Shown: positions 11,697-22,642, counted from the stretch's first letter. The stretch is DNA of 64,000 nucleotides from Tipula vernalis (GCA_958295665.1 OY282560.1:194923011-194987010), one strand, 5' to 3'. Made by a program: numbers and translations. Notes: generated by a model from the letters alone, not told the origin.

Positions 11697-12461
11697 CTGT
11701 TAAAGTTAGCCGAAAGTGAATAGTCGATAAAGCAGATTATGTTATTGACTGGCCAGCCGAAAATAAATCAGCCTCGAGAGTGTTATGTCTGGAGATAGAT
11801 TGCATTGATGTGACTTGTCAATAGCTATCGCAGAAAAAAAATTCAGTTCAAGTTTCCCGTGGGAAATCTTGGAAAATTCCATTTTCCAAAAATTATCAAA
11901 AAAATGTGTATAAAATCAGCCTCTAGAGTGTTATGTCTGGAGATGGATTGCATTAAAGGGATTTGTCAATAGCCATCGGAGGAAAAAATATCGGTTTAAG
12001 TTTCCCGTGGGAAATCTCAAAAATGCAAAAAAGTTTCCAGCCGAAAGTAAGAAATAGATAAATAAAATCAGTCTCTAGAGTGTTATGTCTGGAGATAGAT
12101 TGCATTGATGTGATTTGTCAATAGCCGTCGCAGGAAAAAAATTCAGTTCAGGTTTCCCGTGGGAAATCTTGGAGAATTCGATTTTCTAAGAATTATGCAA
12201 AAAAAAGTGAATAAAATCAGCCTTTAGAGTGTTATTTCTGGAGAAAGATTGCATTGATGTGTTATGTCTGGAGATAGATTGCATTGATACGACTTGTCAA
12301 TAAATATACTTGTCAATCATAATCTGCATTATCAACTTTTTTACTTTCGGCTGGGACTAGACAATTTGCATTACCATTTTTTTTTACTTTCGGCTGGACT
12401 AACATAATCTGCATTATCGACTTTTCACTTTCGGCTGCCAACTTTCGGCTAAGTTTAACAG
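11697..12461. mobile_element. Terminal-inverted-repeat element built of 150-bp tandem repeats, inserted in the BEL copy
   Basis: The left end reads CTGTTAAAGTTAGCCGAAAG and carries GTCGATAAAGCAGATTATG. The right end, reverse complemented, reads CTGTTAAACTTAGCCGAAAG and carries GTCGATAATGCAGATTATG. The inverted repeats are about 60 bp and hold several AGCCGAAAGT motifs. Inside are four copies of a 148-152-bp unit, each marked by TGTTATGTCTGGAGA (11781, 11929, 12081, 12230), and a partial fifth at 12257. Units share TTTCCCGTGGGAAATCT. AAGCCGA occurs on both sides (11688-11694 and 12468-12474) and may be a target duplication. It encodes nothing. This inverted-repeat-plus-satellite design resembles foldback elements known in Drosophila. 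Confidence 0.8.
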
Positions 12462-13059
12462 TATGGTAAGCCGAATCTCTATTTGTTGGACAGTTTGTTC
12501 TGTTGGGTTGTTGTTGGTTACGCTGATGAAAATACTAATGCTACTATTTAGTGTCACGCGATTCAGACGAGTTCCGCAGATGTTTGTCAGCTATTGCGAC
12601 ATTTTTGGGAAACGGAGGAAGATTGTTTTTCTCTTCTCCCAAAGGAGACGAATGTAAAATCCACTTCCTAAATACACATCGATATGCTAATGGACGATAC
12701 ATGGTAGAACTCTAATAAAAAATTAAAATATTTGGGAAGCAGTTTTAAGGAATCTAAATACCTTATGGTTGCGATGGAATGGAAACTCATGAAGGATGCA
12801 ACTCTGCAGAAAGAATACAAACAATTTATGCGAGAATACCAAGAGTTTGGGCATATGTCGCAACAATCAGATATACTATCTCCTACATTATGCTGTGATG
12901 AAATAAAGCGGTACCACAAAAAAGCTTCGTGTTGTATTTGACGGCTCATGCAAATCAAGCACAGATTTATCACTGAACGACGTTTTAAATATAGCACCAC
13001 AATTCAAGAAGATTTTTCACCATACTAACCAGATTTCGCAGGTTCAACATAGCATTGGT

Positions 13060-13440
13060 TTCCGAAATAGAGAAGATGTACAGCCAGGAAATACCAATAT
13101 TTCAAGAGAATCAATAGGGGACCCAGTATTGAACCCTGAGGCACCCGGAAAATTACAGGAAGGAAATCAGGAAAGAATTGTCGAAAAAAACTGCCCCAGA
13201 ACGATTAGAAAGGTAGTTAAAAATCAGATAGAGATAATAGTTTATTAAAAGGAATTTTGAGATTAATAGAATCAAAGGCCTTAGAAAAATCTAACAAAGT
13301 TAAAGAAGTCAATTCCCTATTATTCATATTACACATAATATCATCACAAACATTTATTAATGCAGTAGAAGTGCTACACAATTTTCTAAACCCAGACTAG
13401 AAGAAACTAATTAAACTATTACTATGTAAATGCGATTGAA
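13060..13440 (-). pseudogene. LINE reverse transcriptase fragment (CR1/Jockey type)
   Basis: The minus strand reads LTLLDFSKAFDSINLKI (about 13310-13255), the first catalytic Asp motif of LINE reverse transcriptase. Farther downstream comes PQGSILGPLLIL (about 13142-13107), the next conserved box. The YADD box is not present. Frames change between the two motifs. The fragment lies against the end of the BEL remnant in opposite orientation, so it is a separate insertion or a join of two old fragments. It could belong to the same family as the LINE at 1390-2475, which lacks exactly this domain. Confidence 0.8.
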
Positions 13441-13479
13441 TTTGATTTTTAACAATAAAAAAAAAAAATAATTATAAAT

Positions 13480-13758
13480 TAAACTATCTCGAAAGCTTTA
13501 GAGAGAGAACTTAAAATGCTAAATTTTGTTTTACCTTTCGTCTTTTCTACGGTTGCCACATCCGTTACTTCCACGCCAAAATCAGGTCAGCGTTTAACAC
13601 TTCTTTCTCAATGGCGCTTGTAGTTGCGCTTGTAAAGCTCCTTTACTACCATCGGTGGACAAACTCCGTTTCTAAATTTACCTCGGTTATTCCGGAACTT
13701 TTAATTCGAAGAGAAACATTTTCTTTATTGTATTATTCACAATACCGCTGTCACCAAT
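13480..13758 (-). pseudogene. Leader and gag start of a second gypsy copy
   Basis: Read on the minus strand, the LTR at 13759-14149 ends CGTAACA and is followed at once by ATTGGTGACAGCGG, which has the position and look of a primer-binding site and leader in Ty3/gypsy elements. Near 13665-13600 a frame reads LSTDGSKGALQAQLQ, like the SAP-type motif at the start of many insect gypsy gag proteins. Stops follow. This piece is thus the 5' end of an element whose remainder has been lost. Confidence 0.55.
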
Positions 13759-14149
13759 TGTTACGATTTTGCCATGTTAATCAAGGTTAATATCACGGGA
13801 TTGTGAATAAAACAAAACACTTTAGTTTAACACAACACAATTAACAGTTATTCCAAAATCACTTTTTATAAAAATTGTACAAATTTTACTGATCACTTGT
13901 AAATTTTATTTCATTTTCATTTCACTTTTTAATCCTTATACTTTCGCTTACAAAATCTTATGATCCAATTCGACTTCGTTTTCTCTTTTATGTACAAAAA
14001 CCAAACTTCTAGAAATTTCATGAATTTTCCAGTAAGAATAGTCTAGAAACATTTAGGAGAGTTTTATCATGGAAAATTTCATTATAGTACAGTAAACATT
14101 AAGCTATTAATTTAACTTATTCGATTACACCCTAAGTGTTACTTTAACA
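13759..14149 (-). repeat. Gypsy LTR, apparently the 5' LTR of a truncated copy
   Basis: On the minus strand the LTR starts TGTTAAAGTAACACTTAGGG and ends CAAAATCGTAACA. It is homologous along its length to the solo LTR at 17962-18401 but is the most diverged of the four copies. It abuts the next LTR (14151-14558) with a single base between them. The leader at 13480-13758 follows it, which makes it a 5' LTR. Confidence 0.8.
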
Positions 14150-14150
14150 G

Positions 14151-14558
14151 TACTGGATTGTGAATAAAACAAAATCAATTCAATCTATCAACAACGAATT
14201 TATTTATTTGGCACAAAAATTATTACAACACAGTTTATTAATAAAAATTCACAAAATCATTTTATATAAATTATTCTCAAATTTTACTATACACTTATAA
14301 TTTTTATTTACACTAAAATACTTTTTAATTCCTTTTTAATCTTCACACTATCGCTTACCAAATACTAATAATCCAATTCGACTTCGTTCACCTTTTTATA
14401 TACACAAACCAAACTTCTAGGAAGCTCATGACTTTTCTAGTTAGAATAGCGTATAAATATTTAACACAATTTTATCATGGAAAATTCCATTTTAGTACTG
14501 TTAAACATTGAGCTATTCATTTAACTTATTCCATGTCACACTAGGTGTCACCGTCACA
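14151..14558 (-). repeat. Gypsy 3' LTR, missing about 40 bp of its end
   Basis: On the minus strand it starts TGTGACGGTGACACC and continues as in the solo LTRs, but stops at ATTCACAATCCAGTA instead of reaching CGTAACA. Directly upstream on the minus strand (14570-14559) is GTTGAGGGGTAG, a polypurine tract that primes plus-strand synthesis. That identifies it as the 3' LTR of the element at 14559-15800. Confidence 0.85.
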
Positions 14559-15800
14559 CTACCCCTCAACTTAGCCTGTTCGACCCGAACAGGACCTAAA
14601 TCACCTTCTCTGTACTGGGCCAACCCTGTCTAAAAGCACCACTTTCGATTTACCTCCTTGCCCTTTCCTAGTCCTGTAGGGTGCCGTCCATACAATTTGC
14701 AGTTTCGTCGATAAATCCTCCTTCTTTTGTTGCGAGTTGTGAAGCCACACCAATTGCCTTTCGTTTAATCCTTGGCTATTTGCCCGTATAGCATATCGAT
14801 TTTTTATCCAGTCGCCCGACACTCGCACTCCACTTCACACAACTCGGCCCTTCTTATACAATGCCTGCTTAACCTGGTGTTCATTGGTTTCCTCAACAAT
14901 TGTTTCAGATTTTGATGGTAGCTTCTCGCAATGGCTGATTGTTACTCGCCTTATAATCGCATCCATACCGCTAAATTAAAGTTTATTCTCGATGTTATCG
15001 CTGCTCAATACTTCTCGTTCAAAATCCAACACAAAGCCATTCATCCTCATAAAGTCCGTTCCCAAAATGACTTTGTCCACAATGTCTGCGACCAGAACTT
15101 CGTGCAGCTTCAGTTCCTTCAAACTGACTTCTAACCTTATTACTTTACCGACTGTTGCCATCCGTTCATCCGATACCTGCTCTCCTCTTAGTGCTCTTCC
15201 CAAAGAAGTTAGTGATCCGTACCGTTTTCCTCTTGCTTCCAAGCAATCTCGCGAGATGTGGCCAATCCTGTTACATATCCAACATCTTAGCTCGTTGCCT
15301 CTAGACCTTTTTCCCGACCGTTCGGTGTTTGCCCGCATAACAGGGGGCGATCACCTCTCTCCCTGAATAACACTCCGACAGTCTATTGATATGTGACCCT
15401 ACTTGTCACATTTCCATCACCTTAGCCTGCCTCTTCCGACTGTCGGAACCATTCGCTCCATGCTGCCGTTTGTGTCTGAATTCATTAGGCGCCTAAATAA
15501 TGACGGTCTAGTGAAGTTCTGTACAGCCTCGATCGTTAACGCAAAAGCAACGGTTTCCGCGAAGGTCGCTTTAGGTGACAACATCACCGGCTTGCGTTTC
15601 TCTGAATCTCGAATGCCGTCAATGAATGCGTCAATTTTTAGCCTTTCCATATAATCGGCCGATGTACTGGTATGCGCTAGATGTACTAATCGCTCGATTG
15701 CCGATGGAAATTCCTGAAGTGATTCTCCTCCCTTTTGGTAGCGGCTTTTTAATTCCATGATTTGGTACTGATGATAATGATGCAAGAATATGTACATCTA
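14559..15800 (-). pseudogene. Ty3/gypsy internal region with reverse transcriptase and integrase core deleted
   Basis: On the minus strand 15797-15417 is a retrotransposon gag domain (LKSRYQKGGESLQEF, MERLKIDAFIDGIRD). The next frame, 15338-14976, has a zinc knuckle CWICNRIGHISRDC and then the C-terminal part of the protease (LVADIVDKVILGTDFMRMNG). The protease DTG and first lobe are missing. After a junction near 14975-14830 the sequence jumps to 14828-14601, which is the tail after the integrase (IRANSQGLNERQLVWLHN, LSTKLQIVWTAPY, KVVLLDRVGPVQ). About 3 kb that should encode reverse transcriptase, RNase H and integrase core is absent. The polypurine tract and 3' LTR follow directly. The 5' end is cut off at about 15800. 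Confidence 0.85.
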
Positions 15801-15861
15801 TTGTTAGATGTTGACGTAGATCAATTCAGGACGACAGTGTGACTTCCATCGTGATGTTGTA

Positions 15862-17420
15862 TTAGTGTTTGACTTCTTCTGTGGAAGATGTAATTGTTTC
15901 ACTAGTGATTGTGAAATGAGATTTCCTATTGATCCAAAATCCAAAGTATTTGCACTGTTGTATTTTGCCATACACATTTTCAATGTTCACTACAACTGTG
16001 CGTAGTAAATGTTCAGTGGCTGTGGTGTGAGTCATATGGACTTGATAATTCCCTTGTTTTGCCATACACATTTTCAATGTTCATTACAGCTGTGGGTAGT
16101 AAATGTTCAGTGGCTGTGGTGTGAGCCATACGGACTTGATAATTCCCTTGTATGGATTATTGTTGATCAGGTGGTGTACGTGGTTCAATTGATGGTGAAA
16201 GCCTATTTTGAGTGTGCGTTTAAGAAATTGATGATTGGTTATGTTCATTGTTCACTTGATTGCTTGGTTGATCGTGCTCTTGAAGACAAGTTGAAAGTCT
16301 GGTTGTTGTTGAGGCCAATGGTTGTTCTGATTCGACTGATGATATTGCTGTTGATAATAAATACAGTGATGTGTGATGCTTTCCTTTGCAATAATGACAT
16401 GAATACAACAAACAGTTGAAACAGATGTTATGTTTTAAAACGAAGTCTCTGCGATCTGGAATGTTCATGAATATATATGTTCCACATTTAAATAATGAAT
16501 GGTCGCGCTGATAATATTCGCACTTATGATTCTGTTATTCACTGTACATCGGTTGTATGATGAACTTCAACTCTTTTTATTGGATATACAGCAGAACGCG
16601 TAACACTGAATGTCAATTCACTATTTTCGATGGTATTGCAATGTTCGCCAATAAATTTCTAATGATGGAAAATAATTATGTAATGTAGGCAGCAGCCTGC
16701 GTGTGTCTATGTCTAATTTACTTAGCAAGATGTTAACTAGCCAAGTGCCTCTTCCTTCTGCCTCAGCGCCCAACGCTCGTAAATCTCGGATGACTTCGTC
16801 TGCTGTATTGTGTAACGCTCTGAACTGTTATTGATTTGACCTTGTAATTGGAGAAATGTCTAGAAACATTTAAATATTTTTAAGTGAAAATTGGTTTTTT
16901 CTTATCATGTCGCTCGACTATTTTGTTCCACGCTTCGTCATAGTTCGTTGCAGCACATTTTATGTGTCTAACAAGTAATGCAGCATCATCACGTAATACA
17001 CCTTTCAAAAACTCAAACTTAAGAGCCTTGCTTATAGAATCATTCTCGTGAATTAAAGATTCAAATAAATCTTTAAATGCTGGAAACTCTTCGTACTTCC
17101 CACCAAATTATTGAATGGTTATGTTTGGTAATCTAACATCAGCTGCTTTTGAACTTGTTGCCTTGTTGGCAACGAACTGTTTCGAGAAAGGTAGTTTGAT
17201 TCAATGCAAGTTTAGCCATTGTTTGGTTTAATCGATAATCACTTTCAGCTATTTCTAAATCCTTGCATGCATTGATTTGGCGTCGAAGAATAGGTTTAGC
17301 TTCAAAAAATTGCGTCTCAAAATCAATGATTTCTGATATTTAATCAGGATAATACATGATTTTGTCAACTCAACCATTAAATCATTAAAAGCTTCCAATC
17401 GTATCAATCAATCAATTCTG
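15862..17420 (-). pseudogene. Second BEL/Pao remnant: gag and beginning of protease
   Basis: On the minus strand, around 17110-16930, frames read FGGKYEEFPAFKDLFESLIH and LRDDAALLVRHIKCAATNYD, then EAWNKIVERHDKKKP, matching the conserved core of BEL gag (FSGDY..W..F.D.F.S.VH). A zinc-knuckle relic (HNICFNCL, CKGKHHTSLY) lies at 16468-16220. The start of the protease (HTTATEHLLRTVVVNIENVY) lies at 16050-15960, but the DTG is gone. Stops and frame changes are frequent. The copy points the opposite way from the BEL remnant at 9.6-13 kb and differs from it in sequence. Confidence 0.8.
15964..16151. repeat. Tandem duplication of about 94 bp inside the BEL remnant
   Basis: The segments 15964-16056 and 16057-16151 both run from TTGCCATACACATTTTCAAT to GACTTGATAATTCCCTTGT and differ at only a few positions. 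The duplication arose after the copy was already dead, since it doubles the start of the protease. Confidence 0.85.
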
Positions 17421-17429
17421 AAGTAAGTA

Positions 17430-17957
17430 TGTAGTGCCTGACCATAACGAAAGCTCTTCTGTTACTGAGCATAATAATGACTAATTTTTTTTGTTTCAAT
17501 TAATGAAATACTATATTCTAAGTCTGAAACTGGCCGAAAAACAAACAATATAAAACGAACTATGTTCTACAAATCATTTTACACAGTTTTTTTATAAATA
17601 ACCTCTTTATTTCGCAACTTTAAAATTTTTTGACAGAAAATCATAATCAGAGTATTAAATTTTAGTAACCGTTTACTTTACCGCTTCCAAGCGTAACAAT
17701 TTTGTTTTATTTATTAATATTTGGGCAGCCAACAAGAACACCCAATAATATGCAGCAAAGAGTCATACTTTACAAGAGATTCCAAATTTTACACACACAA
17801 ATAGGAAACAACAACGATAGCTAAAAAACATGCCTAAATATTTCACCTATAAAAGAATGAATATAAAAAATTATAAATTAACAGTATTCACTAAAACTAT
17901 TGACTAAAACCATTGCTGCCCAAGACAGCATTACATTTTTACGAAAATCAAACACAG
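17430..17957. other. Spacer without recognisable gene
   Basis: This may include the untranslated 5' part of the BEL remnant to its left. I see no LTR boundary or coding motif. Confidence 0.4.
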
Positions 17958-17961
17958 ATAT

Positions 17962-18401
17962 TGTGACGGTGACACCTAGGGTGTGATAGAATAAGTTAAA
18001 ATAATAGCTTAATGTTTTACTGTACTAAAATGGAATTTCCATGATAAAACATTTCTAAATGTTTCTACACTATTAGTACTGGAAAAGTCATGAGCTTTCT
18101 AGAAGTTTGGTTTGTGTATATAAAAAGGCGAACGAATTCGAATTGGATTATTAGTATTTGGAACGCGATAGTGTAAACTTTTAAGATTATTAGTAGTGTT
18201 TTAGTGGAAATAAAAATTATAAGCGTATAGTAAAATTTGAGAATAATTTATATAAAGTGATTTTGTGAATTTTTATTAATAAACTGTGTTGTAATAATTC
18301 TTGTGTTAACTAAATAAATTCGTTGGTGATAAATTAAATCGATTTTGTATTATTCACAATCCAGTGATTCTAACCTTAATTGACAAGGCAAAAACGTAAC
18401 A
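17962..18401 (+). repeat. Solo LTR of the gypsy family, with 4-bp target duplication
   Basis: It starts TGTGACGGTGACACC and ends AAAAACGTAACA, 440 bp. ATAT stands on both sides (17958-17961, 18402-18405), the 4-bp duplication expected of Ty3/gypsy integration. The LTR holds a TATA box (18117-18128) and AATAAA (18278-18283). No internal region is attached, so it is the product of recombination between two LTRs of one element. Its sequence matches the LTRs at 13.8, 14.2 and 21.0 kb. Confidence 0.92.
18117..18128 (+). promoter_or_regulatory. TATA box of the solo LTR
   Basis: TATATAAAAAGG sits 155 bp into the LTR. The same box is present, inverted, in the other copies of the family (for example CCTTTTTATATACAC at 14391 and 21340). 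With the AATAAA about 150 bp downstream it outlines the U3 and R segments. Confidence 0.7.
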
Positions 18402-18698
18402 ATATGTTAAACAAAAATAAATAAATTATTTAAGTATTTGAAGTATTATTTGGTTTGATTCCAGTCAATTTACTGGTGATTAAAGGCTGAGGTTCATTTT
18501 TAGTATTGATGGTAAGAAACACTTGCATATTTCAAGTCCTGTACGCAACATGTAAGAACATATGAACTTTACGCACGATAATTTAATTTAAATCACTAAA
18601 TATTTAGTATTAAGTATGTGAATGCGGTCCCAAGCTTTTTTGGGCGGTAGACAAATACGTGGGTTGTAGAACTTCTATTTACAACGTTCGTTACCGGG

Positions 18699-19014
18699 AT
18701 GAAGTTGTGGCGTCTTCGGTATGTATTCTGGTTGCTTACATTGATATTGGTACTGTTCGACAATCTTAATGTAGTTAGTTCTAATGATTGTAGATACGTG
18801 GTAAGTGTATTTTGCATGTTAACTCTACAAAAAAATGCTAATCCCTCAGGATACTGCGGCCCTTCCTCTACTACTTTTTTCGGGTCTACCAGAATTTGTA
18901 AAGTTGCCGTTGTTACACGACTTTGAATTGGGATGGATTGCTTGCTTTGTGCAGGGACCTGGTTACAGAAAATTTTATGAATCTAAAAGTTCGATTACTC
19001 CAAGGACATCTTAG
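18699..19014 (+). CDS. Candidate two-exon gene for a small secreted peptide
   Basis: I do not recognise a family. Exon 1 (18699-18800) encodes 34 residues: MKLWRLRY, then a hydrophobic run (VFWLLTLILVLF), then DNLNVVSSNDCRYV. This has the form of a signal peptide with a likely cleavage after VSS or nearby. The exon ends in phase 0 at GTG followed by GTAAGTGT, a strong donor. An acceptor, TTGCTTTGTGCAG, ends at 18954. Exon 2 (18955-19014) continues in frame as GPGYRKFYESKSSITPRTS and stops. The product would be 54 residues with one Cys. AATAAA occurs near 19080. The intron would be 154 bp. No transposon motif covers this stretch. It is an inference from signals alone; the first exon could instead splice to a distant exon of a larger secreted protein, or the pattern could be chance. 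Confidence 0.35.
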
Positions 19015-21005
19015 AAAACTGAAACAGCTTTGAAGAGAAATCATGAATGCGTGTTCAATTCCAAGTCTGATAAAAATTAATAAAATAAAATAACCAAATT
19101 ATTTAGCTTTTCTGTGTTAAGTCGTCAAAAAAAAAAACAAAAACGAAAACCCTTTTTTCTGTCTTTGTCTCTTCGACCGTATACAACAAAATGTAAAGAA
19201 TTAGAAAAGCTTTTTTTTTGCTTCTTTTTTGTATTTTGTATTCTATTTGCTTATTATTATGTATTATATTTTGCCATTTTTATTTGTGTGCTCTTAGTGT
19301 TTTCGAAGGGTATAATTTAATTTAAAGTACAAGACAAACAACAGAAAGCAAAGCAACAACAATAATTGTTCTTTAAGTTAAAATGGAAGTTTTTTGTTTG
19401 TTGGTTTTTGCTGCAGGGGATACAAAAAAAACGTTTTTATTTTTGGTCGTCCTTTATATTTAAGTTGTGTAAAGCTTTTCTAATTGAAAATAAAGCATTG
19501 TAAAATTAATAAACGTATGTATGTACAAGAAAACCGCTGCCTTTACAAAATACAAAAATAACACGATGGATTATATTGTTTTCAGAATCACAATACATGT
19601 TAGTGTTACGTTTAAAATAAAGTGTACGTGATATGAATTAAAAAAGAAAATATTTTAAATTTTTAGGAAAAATACGATTTTCACGTTTTTGCTAATACAC
19701 CTCTCTTCCGCCAATTTACACTGTATAACAGACTGAATTCTTTATTTTCGATTTCTTTTTTTTTTTTTTCGAAATACAACATAAACAAACAACAACTGTT
19801 TTAAATACGTTAATTTGTGTCTGAAATTATAATGTATAGCTAGATAATGTGGGAAATAGAAAAGCAACATATCATCGCATGGTTGAATGATGATAAATTA
19901 ATACCGATTTTGTGTTTTTGCAATTAAAATCAGATTTTTGTTGGTTTGAATTAGGTCATTAAAAATTGTATTGTGAAAAGTTTTAATTTTTTTATACATA
20001 TAGTCAACAGGTTGGATTTGTTTGTTAATGGTTTTAAGCTGTATGTGTGTTTCCTTACATAGAATGAACAACGTATGTACATATGTAGTTAAACATCGAA
20101 AAGAATTTGGGGGTTGGTAAATTTATGTCTGTACATCCTATAATATTGTGACAACAAGTAAATTTTCTGAGTTTCCTTGGTGGTTTGAGAAAATGGTGCT
20201 ATTGATTATTCAGGTTTACCCTGAATAATTTTAAATCTCTTTAATAGTTTGTTTTTTAGTTTTGTGAACTACTTAAATCAGTTTGTGGTATTACATTGTT
20301 GATTTAGGTAGTTTATCTAGTTTTATTTATACAACGTAATCGATTTAAAGCTTAAGTCAGTGAAAATATAGTTTGAAGTGAAAATTAATTATTTAAAAAA
20401 TTTAAATACTTGACGAATAACAAAGAGAATTGCTAGACTGGTGTACAGTTTCGTAGAGGATGATTTCATATGATGACGTTGGAATGGTTCACCTAAGCTT
20501 TGCAAGATTCACGAAATACTCTTTATAATGTACAGGCTCGCTAACAAACTGAAAGCTACGAAAAGTTTTCCCATGTTTACCATTGGAAGGACCCACTCTC
20601 GCATTATCGCTTATTTATACATTAGTTTTGCGAGGACTTTAAGATTTTATTTTATAGCTAGCCAAATTATAACAACTAAGTTGCTGTGAAGAAAATTTTT
20701 ATTGCTGTGAGTTTTACGGAAATGAAAAAAAAAACAAAAAAACTGAAACATTTATTAAAACCCTTTGTTTTAATAGAAGAAAAATGAGGCAAATTAGCGC
20801 TCAAACTTAAGCGTTTTAACCAAAATTTTATTTATAAAACTTTCTTAATTAAATAATATTTGAATACACAAAATGGCTCAGAAATTTATTTTTAATTAAA
20901 TATAATTTTTTATGATTTTTTATTTTGGACTATGCACTTACGCTGTTAGCTCGATATTGACAAAAAAAATGAAAATATACATAATTTAAATACAAAATAT
21001 TATAT
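19015..21005. other. Long AT-rich stretch without recognisable gene
   Basis: This has many homopolymer runs and short open frames of Lys, Phe and Leu only (for example 19114-19320). The part at 20430-20640 is less AT-biased and has TGTACAGTTTCGTAGAGG and similar mixed sequence, but I could not assign it. Confidence 0.5.
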
Positions 21006-21009
21006 ATAT

Positions 21010-21506
21010 TGTTACGGTTTTGCGTTGTAAATCAAGGTTCGTATCACTGGATTGTGAATAAAACAAAATTAATTCAATTTATCAGCTACATATTTATTTA
21101 GTTAACACAAAAATTATTACAACACAATTTATTAATTATAATTCACAAAATCACTTTATATAAATTATTCGCATAATTTTAATAATCACTCTTACTTTTT
21201 ATTTATCGCATTAAACCACTTTTTTACTCACTTTTTAATTCATTTTTAATTTTCACACTTTCGCTTACCAAATACTAATAATCTACAAGTTTACACTATC
21301 GCATTCCAAATTGTAATAATTCAATTCGATCTCGTTCGCCTTTTTATATACACAAACCAAGCTTCTAGAAAGTTCATGACTTTTCTAGTAAGAATAGTGT
21401 AGAAACATTTAAAACAGTTTTATCATAGAAAATTCCATTTTAGTACAGTAAAACATTAAGCTATTAATTTAACTTGTTCTATTATAATCTAGATGTCACC
21501 GTCATA
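21010..21506 (-). repeat. Second solo gypsy LTR, with 4-bp target duplication
   Basis: On the minus strand it runs from TGACGGTGACATCTAG to CAAAACCGTAACA. The final TG has become TA at the U3 edge (21505-21506). ATAT lies on both sides (21006-21009, 21507-21510). It is about 57 bp longer than the solo LTR at 18 kb because of an internal near-duplication around 21250-21330 (CACTTTCGCTTACCAAATAC and a similar CACTATCGCATTCCAAATTG). Confidence 0.88.
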
Positions 21507-21510
21507 ATAT

Positions 21511-22364
21511 GTATTAGTGTTATATACTAATGTCGATGCTGACATATAAAAAATTAGAATATAAGAGGAATTACGCAGAGCAAATTTTATTTGAATGAAC
21601 CTTATTCAAGATCTTTTTTCGATCGTTGAATTTTGTTACTTTTCATTTCTATATACCCATTCATATTTATTTATGTACGCAGTTGTGTATATGTGGTAAT
21701 GTATTTTGGTTTTATGTATACTTAAGTATTCTAAAAATGTTGGGGTGCTGCGTTATTGAGCTGCACTTATTTTCCCAAGTTGAATAAATGAATAAAAAAG
21801 AATTGTTCACCTTTTAATTTTAATGAACAAGTTTTAACCTTTTAATTTACTTTAACAAAATTTTATTTATTTATTGACGTTGCGCCACGACTTCACAAAC
21901 ACGGTTTTGAGTTACACGATAATTTGGCGGAACGTAATTACCGTGTTAATCGAGGGACAGGTGTAATTCATTTATTTCATGTTTACAAAATTGTTGGTCA
22001 AATTTTTTCAATTATGAATCGTTTTCCATCCCTTGTCGTTGTACATATTTGTGTTCCTTTTCCTCTCCAAATGCCATTTACTATGTTTCCTTATTATATA
22101 TACGTAATATTAGAACCATAAGATTCAATAAAAAAATGCGATGGTCAAAACCGGTATGGTCTTTATTATAAAATTCGCCGTCAATATCATTTTCTAGTAA
22201 GAATTCCAGTTTGACTTTCACTTCAGCCGGACGTATTTATTTTCTTGTATATTTTAAATTTTCTTATTTCATTTTCGAAATATTTACGCAAAATGTGCAC
22301 AATGGTAAACTGCTAAAAACATGGAGACCGGTAGTTATGCCAAAGGAACCAGGAAGGACTTCGA
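21511..22364. other. Spacer without recognisable gene
   Basis: Contains an open frame at 21924-22121 without any motif I recognise. Nothing else supports coding. Confidence 0.4.
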
Positions 22365-22625
22365 TTTAATAGATAGAAAAGTTCTAAGATCATGGTGCCA
22401 TATTACAGGATGGATTTAAATGACAGTGCTGATATTCTGGCTGATTCACTATCGATTAGTATTAGTTTGTTGTTAAATAACCTCGGTGCTATTGCACAAC
22501 CTAATGTGAATGAGCATTCTTGCTCAAATTAAGTTTTGTATAGTATCGAGAAATAGATCACGGAATGTTATAAAAGATTGTTCTCAATGTAAATTTATTG
22601 TAATTATAAATAAATAAATAAATAA
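22365..22625 (+). pseudogene. Short 3' LINE fragment with a TAAA-type tail
   Basis: The + strand reads DFDLIDRKVLRSW near 22350-22390, like the reverse transcriptase motif after the first Asp. After an apparent deletion it reads DLNDSADILADSLS and LLLNNLGAIAQPNVNE near 22420-22520, like the segment after the YADD box. The segment ends with repeats of AAAT (22603-22625), a 3' tail used by CR1-like LINEs. Assignment is tentative because each match is short. Confidence 0.4.
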
Positions 22626-22642
22626 AAAAAATCAATTATAAG

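Larger units (their letters stand above)
9645..13020 (+). pseudogene. BEL/Pao LTR retrotransposon remnant (gag, protease, start of reverse transcriptase)
   Basis: From about 10640 the + strand reads LPDQTSTYDEFETKYFSVQA, then with frame changes a zinc-knuckle region (FECICCKRPHPLYECYIF, KHNLCSNCLR) typical of BEL gag. The aspartic protease follows at 11346-11624 (ALLDTGSDSTFITE). A spacer reading MILGIDVFYDV (11647-11680) matches the post-protease LLGADVF motif. After an inserted element (11697-12461) the polyprotein resumes with LNTHRYANGRYMVEL (about 12675-12716), then MREYQEFGHM (12828-12857) and RVVFDGSCKSSTDLSLNDVL (about 12930-12989), all conserved landmarks at the start of the BEL reverse transcriptase. 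It stops near 13020. The rest of the element is missing and the frame is broken many times. Confidence 0.85.

Noticed and set aside
18596..18817. 73-codon minus-strand frame
   Set aside because: Overlaps the better supported plus-strand exon and lacks splice or motif support.
19114..19320. 67-codon open frame rich in Lys, Phe and Leu
   Set aside because: Low-complexity AT-rich sequence with homopolymer runs; no motif, no splice context.
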